Origin: Flavobacteriaceae bacterium
Lineage (GTDB): Bacteria > Bacteroidota > Bacteroidia > Flavobacteriales > Flavobacteriaceae
Direction: 5' to 3'
DNA: 23,921 bases
NCBI GenBank assembly: GCA_947377425.1
Contig: CANCFZ010000010.1
Location: 1-23,921 of the forward strand
Positions within the stretch are counted from its first letter, which is position 1. Every line of letters begins with the position of its first letter. The position numbers and the translations under genes are program-made. The notes under the pieces were generated by a model. It ran no database searches and was not told the DNA's origin. It worked only from the letters and a program-made list of their open reading frames with translations. Of this stretch, positions 23,057-23,921 are shown piece by piece.

Positions 23057-23440
23057 ATGCAAGATAAACTTAACGCAGTGAAAGAATTTCACACCGCTTT
23101 CAAAATAGGATTTAGTGACAGTATGAAAGCCAGCTTGGGCGAAAATAAAAATTTACTTCGTTACAATTTGATGAAAGAAGAAAACGAAGAATACCTTGAA
23201 GCTGCTCAAAATGATGATATTGTAGAAATAGCCGATGCTTTGGGTGATATGCTTTATATTTTGTGCGGAACAATTATCGAACACGGATTGCAACACAAAA
23301 TTGAAGAAGTATTTAACGAAATTCAAAGAAGTAACATGAGTAAACTTGGTGAAGACGGACAACCAATTTATAGAGAAGACGGAAAAGTATTGAAAGGTCC
23401 AAATTATTTTAAACCGAATTTTGAGGAGATTTTGAAATAG
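23057..23440 (+). CDS. MazG/HisE-like nucleotide pyrophosphohydrolase
   Basis: This 127-residue all-alpha NTP-PPase protein carries the metal-binding pattern EExxE...ExxD: KEENEEYLEA around residue 41, then EIADALGDMLYILCGTI around residue 57. The C-terminus (SNMSKLGEDGQPIYREDGKVLKGPNY) is typical of a phage- and Bacteroidota-distributed branch of the phosphoribosyl-ATP-pyrophosphatase-like group. It would hydrolyse a non-canonical or surplus nucleoside triphosphate to the monophosphate, but the substrate is not known. The gene is not in a histidine operon, which argues against HisE itself. Confidence 0.85.
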   Translation: MQDKLNAVKEFHTAFKIGFSDSMKASLGENKNLLRYNLMKEENEEYLEAAQNDDIVEIADALGDMLYILCGTIIEHGLQHKIEEVFNEIQRSNMSKLGEDGQPIYREDGKVLKGPNYFKPNFEEILK

Positions 23441-23453
23441 TTTTCAAACAGAT

Positions 23454-23483
23454 GGCACTTCGACTGCGCTCAGTGTGACAGTG
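23454..23483. repeat. Dispersed intergenic repeat element
   Basis: The block around CACTTCGACTGCGCTCAGTG (23456-23475) followed by TGACA is a sequence I recognise as recurrent in intergenic regions of many Bacteroidota genomes. It contains a short hairpin ACTG-CGCT-CAGT and lies between two convergent genes. Only one copy is in this window, so the repeat status rests on recollection. Confidence 0.4.
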
Positions 23484-23486
23484 TAA

Positions 23487-23921
23487 TTAAAGCATTTTCT
23501 GAACAAAAACACTGTGCAACCATCGGTCAAATTTGAATCCGGAATCTTTAATTGTACCAGCAATTTCAAATCCAAATTTTTTATGGAAATCAATACTGCT
23601 TTGGTTTTCGGCATCAATAACGCCAATCATGGTGTGTAGTTTTTGAGCTTTCGCCAAATGAATTAAGTTTTCTAAAATTAATTTTCCAATGCCTTTTCCA
23701 ATGTGATTTGGATGCGCATAAACCGAATGTTCGACTGTGAATTTATATGCTTCACGAAATCGGAATTCACTGTAATAACCAAATCCAACAACGTTTTCAT
23801 TTTCGGTAGCCACAATTATTGGAAAACCTTTTTTTAGTTTGTCATCAAAAATCGCAATCTGATTTTCTAAACTTCGTGGTTCATAATCATACAATGCTGT
23901 GGAGTTTAGAATATTATAATT
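23487..23921 (-). CDS. GNAT N-acetyltransferase (phosphinothricin-acetyltransferase-like), 5' end cut by window
   Basis: The frame is open to the last base of the window and reads NYNILNSTALYDYEPRS before the first internal start-like codon. The family starts about 20-25 residues further upstream, so roughly the first 20 residues are missing here. The GNAT core is clear: VGFGYYSEFRFREAYKFTVE (beta4), VYAHPNHIGKGIGKLILENL with the acetyl-CoA loop H-x-G-K-G-I-G, and VIDAENQSSIDFHKKFGFEI. This branch acetylates small amines such as phosphinothricin or methionine derivatives. The substrate is not determinable. Confidence 0.88.
   Translation of the reverse strand, partial: NYNILNSTALYDYEPRSLENQIAIFDDKLKKGFPIIVATENENVVGFGYYSEFRFREAYKFTVEHSVYAHPNHIGKGIGKLILENLIHLAKAQKLHTMIGVIDAENQSSIDFHKKFGFEIAGTIKDSGFKFDRWLHSVFVQKML

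Noticed and set aside
23892..23894. TTG as the start of the GNAT gene
   Set aside because: The upstream codons in the window match the conserved family segment before YDYEPRS, so the true start is outside.
1..23921. CRISPR array, tRNA or rRNA genes, prophage or integrase
   Set aside because: No regularly spaced direct repeats of CRISPR size, no tRNA-like cloverleaf and no recombinase or phage genes were seen.

Overview
The window looks like a chromosomal segment from a Flavobacterium-like member of the Bacteroidota. The evidence is the AT-rich sequence, the near absence of Shine-Dalgarno sequences, -7 boxes of the Bacteroidota type (TAnnTTTG), a secreted nuclease with a type IX secretion C-terminal sorting domain, and small flavobacterial families such as the sigma/anti-sigma/LTXXQ-like cassette. 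Both ends cut through genes: an LTA-synthase-type sulfatase at the left and a GNAT acetyltransferase at the right.

Bases 1-2384 hold an operon of a membrane sulfatase-fold enzyme and an exported tyrosine-phosphatase-like protein, closed by a strong terminator. Bases 2545-11902 form a stress or dormancy-type island, all on the + strand. It holds an AraC-type regulator with a degenerate metal-binding-like N-terminal domain, a soluble hybrid histidine kinase (PAS-HisKA-HATPase-REC-Hpt), a stand-alone receiver, a cupin, a GH130 glycoside phosphorylase-like enzyme, a two-domain GT4 glycosyltransferase, a triple-BON protein, Dps and a universal stress protein. Four promoters in this island share a motif close to TGTGATATATGTAAC. 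It sits 46-47 bases upstream of the TTTG of a -7 element, with a second related half site phased at 21 bp. A fifth, weaker copy precedes dps. This points to one local regulon under a dedicated activator, possibly the AraC-type protein at the head of the island. An independent terminator in the leader of the GH130 gene suggests a small RNA or an attenuated leader of about 160 nt.

Bases 11903-12870 hold a MazE/MazF-type toxin-antitoxin pair on the minus strand. It lies between two near-identical copies (about 62 bp) of a gene tail plus its terminator. The rest is mostly housekeeping and envelope functions. On the minus strand are a secreted endonuclease I with an RsmB-like rRNA methyltransferase (12871-15227), a Kup potassium transporter (15341-17329) and a low-complexity SPR/glycine-rich exported protein (17432-18841). 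A BNR-repeat lipoprotein lies on the + strand (18971-20026). A minus-strand ECF sigma factor/membrane anti-sigma/periplasmic LTXXQ-like operon follows (20023-21494), then an SRPBCC protein, a small membrane protein, a MazG/HisE-like pyrophosphohydrolase (+) and the partial GNAT gene.

The most novel material is the island regulon with its shared promoter architecture, the leader/sRNA candidate, the intracellular GH130-GT4 glycan pair, and the duplicated gene tail around the toxin-antitoxin module.
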